A DNA stretch of 64,000 bases from Lactobacillus hamsteri DSM 5661 = JCM 6256 (GTDB taxonomy: Bacteria > Bacillota > Bacilli > Lactobacillales > Lactobacillaceae). Under the pieces are notes generated by a model. It was given only the letters and a program-made list of their open reading frames with translations, was not told the DNA's origin and did no database searches. The DNA lies in NCBI RefSeq assembly GCF_000615445.1, contig NZ_BALY01000005.1:26103-90102 (forward strand), in the 5' to 3' direction. The translations under genes were made by a program, and so were the position numbers. Below, one piece after another: positions 8,294-17,209 of this stretch. How positions within the stretch are numbered: the first letter of the stretch is position 1; each line of letters starts with the position of its first letter.

Positions 8294-9901
8294 CTACATT
8301 CTTGTTTCGACACGATGCTCATCTAAATGAATGATTTGGTCAAACATATTCTTTTCTTCTGGAGAAATCTTATGCGCAACTTCAATCACGGCAACACGCG
8401 GATTCTTAAGCAAAGTCTCGTGAATTGCCAAAGACAAATGCGGATCTAAGGCACTCGTTGCTTCATCCGCAAGCAAAATTGGCCGACCAGACAAAAGCGC
8501 ACGAGCAATTTCTACACGCTGAATCTGCCCTCCAGATAAGTTATTGCCATCTTCACCAACATTGCTGTCCAAACCATGTTCTTTGACCAATTCATCAAGA
8601 CCTGCTTCATGGATGGCTGAATTCAATTCTTCATCAGTAACTTCACGCCCCAAAGTAATATTGAAGCGCAAAGTATCATCAAACATAAAAGGCTTTTGAT
8701 TTACGTAAGAATAATAATTATGCGCAGAATTCCAATCTCCTGTTACATCCTTATCATTCAAGAAAATCTGACCTTCTTTTGGTCTTTTAATACCTAACAT
8801 TAATTTAAGCAAAGTTGTTTTGCCCCAGCCACTCGGCGCCATAAGCAAAACTTTTTCGCCAGGCTTTACCGACAAGCTAACATGATCAAAAATTTTCTTA
8901 TGATCAGAATGAGTGACATAGGACAAATCTTTGATTTGCATTCCATCAAAGTCGCCGACTTTTTTCTTGCAATAGACTGGCTTATAATTCAAAGCCTTAA
9001 CAGTCTTTTCCCACATAGGAACTGTTGACTTAACCTGATTAAATTCGTTAAACAAAGTAACAACTGGCGTGATAAAGTTCATTGCTAAGTCAACCATCAT
9101 TACTAAGGTACCGACTTTTAACTGACCCTGCATCATTAAAATTCCACCAATCGTACATGGCACAATAAAGCAGAACAATTCCGCGGTTGAATAAATAAGC
9201 TCAAGTGCCCAAGCCTGCGTAAGCGACATATTTCGCAAAGCATTTTCCATATTTTGCGCAGCACGTGCAGCACGTGTAACGACATTAGAACGCACGTTGT
9301 AAAGCTTAGCTGATTGCGCACCGTTTAAGGAATCGGAAACATTTTGCGTATAAACGGCGTTACGCTCCGCCCAGGTCTTTGATTTACGCGTAATAATTGG
9401 ACTCGTAACAATTTGCACTAAAGCCGGCGCGATCATCGCCACGACAAAAACAATCGTCATTTGCCATGATGAATAAAACGCAAAGCCAATTGCGCCAATA
9501 AATGATAAAGCCTGCAAAATCATATCAAGCTGGGCATTGACACGATTAGTTTCGATTTGCTTTAAATCATTTGTCATAAGTGACAAACCATTTTTTATAT
9601 CCGGTTCGCCTTGATCAACCAAATAAGCAAGGTTAGCACGTTTAAAAAACATGTTTACGTCACGAATAATACCCATTTTTACCGTTTCATAAACAAAATT
9701 GCTGGCCATAAAGCATAATTGACCAAGAGCAGTCAAAACGGCCAAACGCACTAAATGCCAATAATCATGCGAACCTGATGAAGCCACGTTTAACATTATT
9801 TGAATCATATAAGCTACAAAGACAATATTGCAAGCTTTGATTGCAGCCAAAATCGCAAAACAAATAACATGACTTCTTTTAGCATATTTTAAAGTCATCA
9901 T
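8294..9901 (-). CDS. ABC exporter, fused membrane and ATPase domains
   Basis: A 535-residue ABCB-type half transporter. The first 300 residues carry about six membrane helices. The nucleotide-binding domain has Walker A APSGWGKTT (about 355), the signature LSGGQIQRVEIARAL (about 455), Walker B ILLADEATSALD (about 478) and a late His switch (VAHK). Such proteins work as dimers and export drugs, lipids or peptides. The substrate is not evident and no partner half-transporter lies next to it. AGGGAGAG precedes the start. It sits 75 bases downstream of the PAS gene, in the same orientation. The SGWGK Walker A is a slight departure from the usual SGxGK spacing, but all catalytic residues are present. 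Confidence 0.88.
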   Translation of the reverse strand: MMTLKYAKRSHVICFAILAAIKACNIVFVAYMIQIMLNVASSGSHDYWHLVRLAVLTALGQLCFMASNFVYETVKMGIIRDVNMFFKRANLAYLVDQGEPDIKNGLSLMTNDLKQIETNRVNAQLDMILQALSFIGAIGFAFYSSWQMTIVFVVAMIAPALVQIVTSPIITRKSKTWAERNAVYTQNVSDSLNGAQSAKLYNVRSNVVTRAARAAQNMENALRNMSLTQAWALELIYSTAELFCFIVPCTIGGILMMQGQLKVGTLVMMVDLAMNFITPVVTLFNEFNQVKSTVPMWEKTVKALNYKPVYCKKKVGDFDGMQIKDLSYVTHSDHKKIFDHVSLSVKPGEKVLLMAPSGWGKTTLLKLMLGIKRPKEGQIFLNDKDVTGDWNSAHNYYSYVNQKPFMFDDTLRFNITLGREVTDEELNSAIHEAGLDELVKEHGLDSNVGEDGNNLSGGQIQRVEIARALLSGRPILLADEATSALDPHLSLAIHETLLKNPRVAVIEVAHKISPEEKNMFDQIIHLDEHRVETRM

Positions 9902-10036
9902 ACTCTCCCTAAATACTTCTAATTGCCCACATTATACGCGAAAACTATAGTTAATCTCAAACCATTCTGCTATGATGAACCAACTTAATTTGTATAATAG
10001 ATATATGGCATTTTAATTTGTGAGGTGAAAAACAAA

Positions 10037-11122
10037 TTGCAACTTGTTGAATTACATCAAAAAAGCAGTGAACCTAACTATTTAATCGGCTGCATTTTAA
10101 ATGAAAGTTCAGAGTGGGTAACCTTTTTATCAATCGATCCAGCTGGTAATCAAGGCGGTATTCGTTTCTTAAAAACTAACGATATTACAGAGATCAATGA
10201 AAATAGCCCTGCCCTTAACTTCGTTAAGAGTTTGCTTGAAACCAACCAACTCAGCGATCCATTCACATTAACAGGCAATAATCGCACAATTATCACCAGC
10301 AATTTACAAAATTTATATGAAATTTTGCAATATGCCCTAAAAAACGAGAAATTGCTCAAGATGAATCTTAAAAATGGCGCAACTTATGGTGGTTATATTA
10401 CAGAACTAACTAACGAAGAAGTTCGGCTATTTTCATATAATGATGATAAAGTTTTTGAAAATTTAGTCGAAACTACCATTAAGTTAAAAGATATCGTAGA
10501 AATCATTTTCAATGATGCCGATTTAAAGCTTAGCTCAGAATATTTCTCCTATCTTGGCAGTGAAGGAGAAATTGGTAATGAATTAGGGCTTGCTCAGATT
10601 TATTTCCGTTATACTGACGATTTTCGCTTTGGCAACGATATGATGCTAGGCTGGATCGTATCAGAAAGTGATCATTATCTTTTAGTAGAAAGACTTGATG
10701 ATGTTGGACAAATCATGGGTGTTTCGTTAGTAAATAAAAGTGCTATCGCCCATATCACCAATGATTCTGATTATTTGAACTTTATCAACTTTGCCTGTGA
10801 ATATAACCAAAAGCACGGCAATCTTGATCCATATCATTTCGATGATTTTGCTCATCAATTTACGCAAATTCCTACTTTTGCAGAAATCATCAGGACTAGC
10901 AGACCAGATCACTTGCTTTTAGTTGATGACTATGAATTTGATGGTATTAATTGGGGAACAGTTATTAGTTCTAACGAACAAGGTTTTATTTTGCGACCTA
11001 TCGCTAATTTTGATTTTAGTGATCCCGTTCAAATCCCCTATTCAGATTTAGCCTCTATTGACCTTATCAGTTCAGATACAATTCATTTGCAGACTTATCT
11101 GAAATGGGCGCATCGCATCTAA
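10037..11122 (+). CDS. Protein of unknown function with four related segments
   Basis: A 361-residue soluble, acidic protein with no signal peptide or membrane segment. I do not recognise the family. Four segments of roughly 50-60 residues share a pattern of short beta strands: an opening like NYLIGCILNESSEWVTF, then a polar turn, then a strand ending in D-I-x-x-I. They start near residues 15, 120, 195 and 300. Each resembles a small beta-barrel, Sm- or PRC-like fold, but this is inference. The TTG at 10037 is chosen because GAGGTG lies 10 bases upstream. The earlier in-frame GTG at 10025 overlaps that ribosome site. It is divergent from the ABC exporter and followed by the peptidase gene 45 bases later. 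Confidence 0.7.
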   Translation: MQLVELHQKSSEPNYLIGCILNESSEWVTFLSIDPAGNQGGIRFLKTNDITEINENSPALNFVKSLLETNQLSDPFTLTGNNRTIITSNLQNLYEILQYALKNEKLLKMNLKNGATYGGYITELTNEEVRLFSYNDDKVFENLVETTIKLKDIVEIIFNDADLKLSSEYFSYLGSEGEIGNELGLAQIYFRYTDDFRFGNDMMLGWIVSESDHYLLVERLDDVGQIMGVSLVNKSAIAHITNDSDYLNFINFACEYNQKHGNLDPYHFDDFAHQFTQIPTFAEIIRTSRPDHLLLVDDYEFDGINWGTVISSNEQGFILRPIANFDFSDPVQIPYSDLASIDLISSDTIHLQTYLKWAHRI

Positions 11123-11166
11123 CGTGGTAGAATTAACATAATTATTATTTTAGAAGGGAAAAATCT

Positions 11167-12084
11167 ATGAAAACTGGAACTAAAATTATTACTTTAGACA
11201 ACGGTTATCACCTTTGGACTAACACTCAAGGTGAAGGCGACATTCACTTATTAGCTCTTCACGGCGGTCCTGGCGGCAACCATGAATACTGGGAAGACAC
11301 TGCAGAACAATTGAAGAAGCAAGGCTTGAACGTACAAGTTACTATGTATGATCAACTTGGTTCTCTTTACTCAGATCAACCTGATTATTCTGATCCTGAA
11401 ATTGCTAAAAAATATCTAACTTATGAATACTTCTTGGACGAAGTTGATGAAGTTCGTGAAAAATTAGGTTTAGACAATTTTTACCTTATCGGCCAAAGTT
11501 GGGGCGGACTTTTAGTTCAAGAATATGCCGTTAAATATGGTCAACACTTGAAGGGTGCAATTATCTCTTCAATGGTTGATGAAATTGATGAATACGTAGC
11601 GGCAGTTAACCGTCGTCGTCAAGAAGTTCTTCCACAAACTGAAATTGATTTTATGCACGAATGTGAAAAGAATAATGATTACGACAATCAACGCTACCAA
11701 GATGATGTTCAAATCTTAAACATCAACTTTGTTGACCGTAAACAACCTTCTAAGCTTTACCACTTAAAGGATATCGGCGGCAGCGCCGTTTACAATGCCT
11801 TCCAAGGTGACAACGAATTCGTTATTACTGGAAAGCTTAAGGATTGGCACTTCCGTGACCAACTTCCTAAGATCAAAGTTCCTACTTTGCTTACTTTTGG
11901 TGAAAACGAAACTATGCCAATCGAAACTGCTAAGATTATGCAATCTAAGATTCCTAACTCACGCTTAGTTACAACTCCAGATGGTGGTCACCACCACATG
12001 GTTGATAATCCTGATGTTTACTACAAGCATTTGGCTGACTTTATTCGTGAAGTTGAAGATGGCAGTTTTAAAGGTCAAAATTAA
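11167..12084 (+). CDS. Prolyl-iminopeptidase-like alpha/beta hydrolase (S33 family)
   Basis: A 305-residue cytoplasmic hydrolase. HGGPGG at about 32-37 is the oxyanion signature of proline iminopeptidases. GQSWGG at about 112 holds the nucleophile Ser, and GGHHHM near 275 supplies the catalytic His. The acid is probably Asp or Glu in the FGENETMP region. Length matches PepI/PepR enzymes of lactobacilli, which remove N-terminal proline from peptides. GAAGGGAAAAA provides the ribosome site. Codon use is strongly biased, suggesting high expression. It ends in a clear terminator. Related S33 members also hydrolyse other small esters or amides, so the substrate is not certain. Confidence 0.85.
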   Translation: MKTGTKIITLDNGYHLWTNTQGEGDIHLLALHGGPGGNHEYWEDTAEQLKKQGLNVQVTMYDQLGSLYSDQPDYSDPEIAKKYLTYEYFLDEVDEVREKLGLDNFYLIGQSWGGLLVQEYAVKYGQHLKGAIISSMVDEIDEYVAAVNRRRQEVLPQTEIDFMHECEKNNDYDNQRYQDDVQILNINFVDRKQPSKLYHLKDIGGSAVYNAFQGDNEFVITGKLKDWHFRDQLPKIKVPTLLTFGENETMPIETAKIMQSKIPNSRLVTTPDGGHHHMVDNPDVYYKHLADFIREVEDGSFKGQN

Positions 12085-12096
12085 TTAATCAACAAT

Positions 12097-12130
12097 AAAA
12101 AGGTTGGAATTAATTTTCCAGCCTTTTTTC
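12097..12130 (+). terminator. Rho-independent terminator after the S33 peptidase
   Basis: AAGGTTGGAA and TTCCAGCCTT form a stem around ATTAAT, followed by a T run. Confidence 0.88.
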
Positions 12131-12151
12131 ATGTTCTTTTGAGGTGTTTTT

Positions 12152-12853
12152 ATGAATGAAGAAGATGTCAAAATTCTTTTGGTCGAAGACGAAGAAAGCG
12201 TCGCTAGCTTTGTCAAAACTGAACTAGAATTTGAAGGCTACCAAGTCATTTGGGCACAAGATGGAAAAGAAGCTTTGGATTTTTTCAAAAGCGAAAAACC
12301 AACACTAATTTTATTAGATTGGATGCTTCCTATTTATGACGGAATCACTGTTTTAAGAAGAATTCGCAAACAAAGCGACATCCCCATCATTATGCTTACT
12401 GCTAAGAATTCAACGTCAGATATCAGTTCGGCTTTAGATCAAGGATTAGATGATTACATTACTAAGCCTTTTGAAATTGAAGAACTGTTTGCCAGAATTC
12501 GCGTTGTTTTGCGCCGTTTAAAGAAAAAGCAAGAGCAGGAAAATACGCCAAACTCAACTTTTGAATTTGATAAATTAAAAATCGATTTAGTTAAACACGA
12601 ATTCTTCTGTAACGGTGAAAAAATTTACTTAACACCTAAAGAGTTCGCTTTGATGGCAGAACTTATGCGCGATCCTGAAAATGTTAAAAGTCGTGACGAG
12701 CTTCTCGATATTGTGTGGGGTTATGATTTTGTTGGACAAACTAATACCGTTGATGTTTATATCAGAGCAATCCGCAATAAATTAGGCGATCCATATAAAA
12801 AACTAATCAAAACGGTTCGCGGTCTTGGCTATTGTTTAAGAAGAAATGATTAA
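12152..12853 (+). CDS. OmpR/PhoB-family response regulator
   Basis: A 233-residue two-component regulator. The receiver domain (1-120) has the acidic pocket (VEDEE), the phospho-acceptor Asp near residue 55 in LLDWMLP, Thr in MLTAKN and Lys in ITKPF. The C-terminal winged helix (about 130-233) has the OmpR pattern LTPKEFALM and VRGLGY. GAGGTG precedes the start. The kinase gene begins 2 bases after the stop, so the two are co-transcribed. Two PepSY proteins follow and are likely targets (inference). The receiver most resembles CsrR/ArlR-type regulators, but the orthologue cannot be fixed by eye. Confidence 0.92.
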   Translation: MNEEDVKILLVEDEESVASFVKTELEFEGYQVIWAQDGKEALDFFKSEKPTLILLDWMLPIYDGITVLRRIRKQSDIPIIMLTAKNSTSDISSALDQGLDDYITKPFEIEELFARIRVVLRRLKKKQEQENTPNSTFEFDKLKIDLVKHEFFCNGEKIYLTPKEFALMAELMRDPENVKSRDELLDIVWGYDFVGQTNTVDVYIRAIRNKLGDPYKKLIKTVRGLGYCLRRND

Positions 12854-12855
12854 CA

Positions 12856-14196
12856 ATGAAGAAAAATAAAGTTAAAACTACCACTTCACAATTAACTCAC
12901 CTTTTTGTCAGCCTTTTCGTAGCAATTTTGATTTTAGTTAATATTGCCTTTTTACTTATCTCTTCCGCCTATATTTATAACCATGCTAAGGATCAAAGCG
13001 AAGAAGTTATTGACACTGTCAAAGACAACCTCGATCCCAAATATGATTGGTCTGCGATGCTTGATGCTTACTTAGCAAAGCAAGACGATGATGCCATTAC
13101 TTTGACAACTCCACAAGGAGTTACCTATTATTCTGAAGATGCTCACGAAACTTTCAAAAAAATAGATCATCAAAAGCATTATAAGAACATGATCTTTTCT
13201 AAAAAGCATATCTATTTCTTGAATCAGGAAACACATCACGGCTTTACGATTCGGGTTGCACTTAATATTGATGAACTTTTCGAACTAATTACTTGGCTCT
13301 GGATTATAATTTTAGGATTAAATCTAATTGCAATATTTATCAGTATCCCACTTATCCGCCGTTTATCTCATAAATGGAGCCAGCCAATTCAAACCATGGA
13401 CACGGAGATTCAAGATATTCAAAAAGCACAACAAAAAGAGAGCTACATCACAGTACCTAATCAGCCTTTAGAAATTAAAAATCTCGCTATTTCTTTTAAC
13501 AATCTACTTGCTTTTCAAAATAAAGCTTTAAAGCGTGAGCAACAATTCGTTAGCGATGCTTCCCATGAACTTAAAACGCCAATCGCAGCTATTCGAGGGC
13601 ATGTTAACCTAATTAAACGGCGTGGCAAAAGCAATCCTGAAGTAATTGAACCTTCATTAAAATATATTGATTCTGAATCTAAGCGAATGGAAACACTGAT
13701 CAACGAACTTTTAACACTTGGCAGAATTGACCGTAATAATGAAGCAATTTCTTCTACCGATTTAGTTAAGACAATCGCTGAAGTGGTTACCGAAATTCAA
13801 ACCGTTTATCCACAAGAAATCTACACTTCTCTACCAAATAAATTAGAATATCCCATTCAAGCAACAGATTTTCGTAATATTGTTCACAACTTAATAGAAA
13901 ATGCGGCTAAATATTCACCTGCAGACAGTGATATTCATATTGATTTAACCAAAAATAATAATCAAATTATTTTCAAAGTTGCTGACAACGGTATCGGTAT
14001 TTCCCGGGAAAATCATGATAAAGTTTTTGAACGTTTTTATCGCGAAGACAATTCCCACTCAAGTAAAATTGCCGGTTCAGGCCTTGGCCTCGCAATTGTT
14101 AAAGCTGAAATAACCAAATATAACGGCAAAATTTCCATATCAAACAACAAGCCACAAGGTACCATTTTTACCGTTTCTCTTCCTTTAGAAAAATGA
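12856..14196 (+). CDS. Membrane sensor histidine kinase
   Basis: A 446-residue HisKA kinase. Two membrane helices (about 13-42 and 146-170) enclose an extracytoplasmic sensor of about 100 residues with no recognised fold. A HAMP-like linker follows. The phosphorylated His lies near residue 237 in SDASHELKTPIAAIRGH. The N box NLIENAAKYSP, G1 VADNGIGIS, F box FERFYRED and G2 GSGLGLAIV are all intact. It pairs with the response regulator just upstream. A perfect AAATGAAGA/TCTTCATTT repeat begins at the stop codon but lacks a T run. The PepSY genes 125 bases downstream suggest a role in envelope or extracellular proteolysis sensing (inference). Confidence 0.92.
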   Translation: MKKNKVKTTTSQLTHLFVSLFVAILILVNIAFLLISSAYIYNHAKDQSEEVIDTVKDNLDPKYDWSAMLDAYLAKQDDDAITLTTPQGVTYYSEDAHETFKKIDHQKHYKNMIFSKKHIYFLNQETHHGFTIRVALNIDELFELITWLWIIILGLNLIAIFISIPLIRRLSHKWSQPIQTMDTEIQDIQKAQQKESYITVPNQPLEIKNLAISFNNLLAFQNKALKREQQFVSDASHELKTPIAAIRGHVNLIKRRGKSNPEVIEPSLKYIDSESKRMETLINELLTLGRIDRNNEAISSTDLVKTIAEVVTEIQTVYPQEIYTSLPNKLEYPIQATDFRNIVHNLIENAAKYSPADSDIHIDLTKNNNQIIFKVADNGIGISRENHDKVFERFYREDNSHSSKIAGSGLGLAIVKAEITKYNGKISISNNKPQGTIFTVSLPLEK

Positions 14197-14320
14197 AGAA
14201 ATCTTCATTTAAACTCTATCAAATTTTAGTTTTTGAACCGTCTTTTCCCAGTAAGATATATGTATCAAGTAAAGCAAAACAACAAAAACTTAATTAATAG
14301 ATTTAGAGGAGAATTTTATT

Positions 14321-14869
14321 ATGAAGACAATCAACTTAAAGAAAATCGCAATCGCAGGTGCAGCTCTTGTAGGTTTAGGCACAGCAACTATCGGCGTTGT
14401 AAATAGTCAAACTCAACCAAATATTGTTCAAGCCGCAACAAGCAAGATTAAAGTTTCTCAGTCATCAGCAGTTAAGAAGTTCCAAGCTAAGTACAAGAAG
14501 GCTAAAATTGAATCAATCAATTTAGAAAAGGAACATGGCCGTTACGTATACGAAATCGAAGGCTTCACTTCAACTAAAGAATACGAAATGAAGATCAATG
14601 CTTCTACAGGCAAGACAATTTCATCTCACTCAGAAAGACGTGACAGAGGCGACAAGAAGAGTGCTCTTAACTTAAAGAAGACAATTTCTCGTTCAACCGC
14701 AACTAAAATTGCTCAAAAGAAAGTTTCTGGAAGCAAGGCAATTGAATGGAACTTAGACCGTGAAGGTTCAAGAAGCGTTTGGGAAGTAACTGTAACTAAG
14801 AACGGCAAGAAGAGCGAAGTTAAGATTAATGCTCTCACTAAGAAAGTTATCAGCGTAGAACGCGACTAA
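14321..14869 (+). CDS. Secreted PepSY-domain protein
   Basis: A 182-residue exported protein. The signal peptide ends after VQAA (about residue 39). Two PepSY-like units follow (about 44-110 and 118-182), recognisable by the YVYEIEGF and SVWEVTVT strands, each closing with KINA-x-TGK or KINALTKK. The protein is strongly basic. PepSY domains often inhibit or chaperone proteases and can bind the wall. AGAGGAG is the ribosome site. It is the first of three paralogues placed after a two-component system, and its own upstream region (14197-14320) is long enough to hold a regulated promoter. Confidence 0.85.
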   Translation: MKTINLKKIAIAGAALVGLGTATIGVVNSQTQPNIVQAATSKIKVSQSSAVKKFQAKYKKAKIESINLEKEHGRYVYEIEGFTSTKEYEMKINASTGKTISSHSERRDRGDKKSALNLKKTISRSTATKIAQKKVSGSKAIEWNLDREGSRSVWEVTVTKNGKKSEVKINALTKKVISVERD

Positions 14870-14922
14870 TTTATATAAAAAGAGTAAGATAGACTTTGAT
14901 TTAAGAAAGGATATACATATAC

Positions 14923-15594
14923 ATGAATAAAGCAAAATTAATCAGATTAACCAGTTCACTTGCCTTAGGTGCAGCATTACTTACAGGAACAGTAGCCTGC
15001 TCAAATGGTAATAATGACGATGCAGAAAAAACTAGCCAAACTTCAAAGAAAACTAAGGACACAACAAGTTCAAGAACTTCTGAAGCAAGCAGTTCAAAGA
15101 AGCAATCAACTAAGGCTGTTAAAGAAAATGAAGTTAAATTAGACACTCAAAAAATCAAGTTAAGCCAACAAGAAGCTTTAAACAAATTTGACAGCCAATT
15201 TAAAGGCAAGAAGATTAAGAGCATTGATCTAAAGCTTGAAGGCAATCAATATGTTTATGAAATCGACGCTTTTGACGACACTAAAGAATACTCAGCAGAA
15301 ATTAACGCTGAAACCGGTCAAGTAAGCCGTGCTCATTCAGAAAAGTTAGATCTTGATGACCGCAATGAAAAAGCTTTAGACTTAAGTAACGTTATCAGCC
15401 GCAACGAAGCAAGCAAGATTGCCGAAAAACATGCTAAAGGCACTAGCCAAGAATGGACTCTTGACCAAGAAGGCAATACTGCTTACTGGGATGTTGAAGT
15501 TAGCGATGGTACTAAGCTTACTGAAGTTAAGATCAACGCTCACACTAAGCAAATCGTTACTACTGAACATGACAATGATGACGACAATGACTAA
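14923..15594 (+). CDS. PepSY-domain lipoprotein
   Basis: A 223-residue lipoprotein. The signal has a lipobox-like TVAC with Cys near residue 26, then an Asn/Asp/Ser/Thr/Lys-rich linker to about residue 75. Two PepSY units follow (about 80-150 and 155-223), with YVYEIDAFDDTKEYSAEINAETG and AYWDVEVSD as recognisable strands. The surface is acidic, in contrast to the basic paralogue 54 bases upstream. AAGAAAGGATA is the ribosome site. Together they look like an envelope-anchored and a freely secreted member of one family. It ends at a bidirectional terminator shared with the convergent GNAT gene. Confidence 0.87.
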   Translation: MNKAKLIRLTSSLALGAALLTGTVACSNGNNDDAEKTSQTSKKTKDTTSSRTSEASSSKKQSTKAVKENEVKLDTQKIKLSQQEALNKFDSQFKGKKIKSIDLKLEGNQYVYEIDAFDDTKEYSAEINAETGQVSRAHSEKLDLDDRNEKALDLSNVISRNEASKIAEKHAKGTSQEWTLDQEGNTAYWDVEVSDGTKLTEVKINAHTKQIVTTEHDNDDDND

Positions 15595-15615
15595 TTAAAT
15601 ATTTAATTCAAAATC

Positions 15616-15650
15616 AAAAAGGATCTGAAAAATTTCAGATCCTTTTTTCT
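15616..15650. terminator. Bidirectional terminator between the PepSY lipoprotein and GNAT genes
   Basis: AAAAAGGATCTGAAA and TTTCAGATCCTTTTTT form a strong stem flanked by A and T runs, serving the convergent genes. Confidence 0.9.
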
Positions 15651-16167
15651 ATAATTTTTTAGCTAACAAATAATCTGTTTGGGCATCGTCACCAACTTGG
15701 AAGACATGTTGACTGACACGTTCAAAATCATCTTTGGCGTAAAATTTTTGCGCAACAATATTCTTTTCGTATACACCAAGCCACATGTAATCTTTATTTT
15801 CTTCACGCGCCAATTTTTCGGCTAATTTAATCAAAGCCAATCCTAAACCTTGATGTTGGAACTTTTCACGCAAGTAAATTCGTTCAACTTCAAGTGCATT
15901 TGGCTTCAAATCTTCTGTTTGAGCATCCCCAACATTAACCTTTAAATAGCCTGCTACTTCATCTTTAACCATCAAAAAGAAAAAGCGACTATTTGGATTG
16001 TTAATTTCATTAATCAACTTGGTAGTATCATAATCTTCTTTTAAAAAGCGAGCCATATCATCAGGAGCTGTATATGCATCGAAGGTTTTCTTAAAAGTTT
16101 CGCGTGAAATTGCTTGAAGTTCCTTTACATCATCTGTTGTTACATTTTTAATCGTGTACTCTGTCAT
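15649..16167 (-). CDS. GNAT N-acetyltransferase, PaiA-like
   Basis: A 172-residue acetyltransferase. The acetyl-CoA loop is visible as REKFQHQGLGLALIKLA (about 102-118). VERIYLRE before it and WLGVYEKNIVAQKFY after it fit the PaiA/spermidine-type branch. The C-terminal tail reads HVFQVGDDAQTDYLLAK. Its start overlaps the stop of the upstream MarR gene by one base, so the two form an operon. A MarR/GNAT pair often answers small toxic amines or antibiotics, but the substrate here is unknown. Confidence 0.85.
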   Translation of the reverse strand: MTEYTIKNVTTDDVKELQAISRETFKKTFDAYTAPDDMARFLKEDYDTTKLINEINNPNSRFFFLMVKDEVAGYLKVNVGDAQTEDLKPNALEVERIYLREKFQHQGLGLALIKLAEKLAREENKDYMWLGVYEKNIVAQKFYAKDDFERVSQHVFQVGDDAQTDYLLAKKL

Positions 16168-16619
16168 TAATATTTCCTCTTTCCGCCTTTTTTTACAAAT
16201 TGCCAGTTATTACTAGCATTTTTTTCCACTGTCTTAAGTAATCGCGCTAATTCACTTTTTTCACTTTCAGTTAAACCATTTAAGGCCATCTGATTTGAAA
16301 AGCTATTCTCACGTTCAATAACTTTGGCCAATTCTTTTCCCTCATCCGTCAAAAACAGATGCTTTATTTTTTTATTATCTTGATCGCTTTCTTTATAAAC
16401 TAAATTATTTTTCACAAGTTTTTGAATACTGCGAGCTGTAGTAGTTCGATCAACACTAAGCATTTCGGCCAAACGATCAGAAATAATCCCTGGATTTTCA
16501 CTAATGCGAACCAGATATAAATATTGACCACGATTCAAATTCATTTCTTTAAATTCAATATTTGCAATCGAATCAAGGGAGCGAGCAATTGTGCCAATTT
16601 GTCTCAATACATCTTCCAT
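16167..16619 (-). CDS. MarR-family transcriptional regulator
   Basis: A 150-residue winged-helix regulator with LNRGQYLYLVRISENPG, the recognition helix region LAEMLSVDRTTTARSIQKLVKNNLV and the wing DNKKIKHLFLTDEGKEL. The C-terminal helix supports dimerisation. A palindrome (16654-16669) overlaps the -35 element of its own promoter, so autoregulation is likely. The divergent DUF1304 gene could share that control. Ligand unknown. Confidence 0.9.
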   Translation of the reverse strand: MEDVLRQIGTIARSLDSIANIEFKEMNLNRGQYLYLVRISENPGIISDRLAEMLSVDRTTTARSIQKLVKNNLVYKESDQDNKKIKHLFLTDEGKELAKVIERENSFSNQMALNGLTESEKSELARLLKTVEKNASNNWQFVKKGGKRKY

Positions 16620-16634
16620 TTGCTTACCTCTTGA

Positions 16635-16682
16635 AAAATATTATACGTAGTTTTGTTGCAAATGCAACATAATTTTAAATAT
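16635..16682 (-). promoter_or_regulatory. marR promoter with overlapping palindromic operator
   Basis: On the minus strand TTGCAT, 16 bases and TATAAT form a good promoter. The palindrome TGTTGCAAATGCAACA (16654-16669, 7-base arms) covers the -35. TTGC...GCAA half-sites are typical of MarR operators. It lies in the 112-base gap between marR and the divergent DUF1304 gene and could regulate both. Confidence 0.75.
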
Positions 16683-16731
16683 AAAATATTTTCTGTCATA
16701 ATGAAGAGACAATTTCTTAAGGGAGAAAATT

Positions 16732-17103
16732 ATGCATATTATTACTACAATCGGTTATATTCTTACCATTTTAGTCGGAATTGAACATATCGGAATTTGT
16801 TTATTAGAAATTTTTGCTAGTCCTGAAAAACAGGCCCAAGCTTTTGACATGGATATATCATTCACAAAACAAAAGGCCGCTCGGATTTCCATGGCTAATC
16901 AAGGCATTTACAACGGAATTCTCGGTTTATTGCTTATTGTGGTTTACTTCATTTTTCCAGCAGCAACCTTAATTAAAGTGTGGCAATTATTATTAGGGAT
17001 GATCGTTATTGTTGCTATCTTTGGTGGTTTTACTGCTACTAAAAAGATTTTTGTCTTACAAATGTTGCCTGCATTAATTGCCTTAATTTTGCTTAGTATT
17101 TAA
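16732..17103 (+). CDS. DUF1304 family membrane protein
   Basis: A 123-residue protein with four hydrophobic segments. The N-terminal GIEHIGICLLEIFASP, the middle MANQGIYNGILGLLL and the short length match DUF1304. Function unknown. GGGAG precedes the start. It is divergent from marR, with the MarR-type palindrome about 65 bases upstream, so it may belong to that regulon (inference). Confidence 0.8.
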   Translation: MHIITTIGYILTILVGIEHIGICLLEIFASPEKQAQAFDMDISFTKQKAARISMANQGIYNGILGLLLIVVYFIFPAATLIKVWQLLLGMIVIVAIFGGFTATKKIFVLQMLPALIALILLSI

Positions 17104-17209
17104 TTCATAAGAAAGAATTAAGTGACATCGTATCACTATTTTGCATATATTTTTTCTAATATAATATATATAAATCAGAAAAGACAGGAATTAGAAATAC
17201 GGTGATGCG

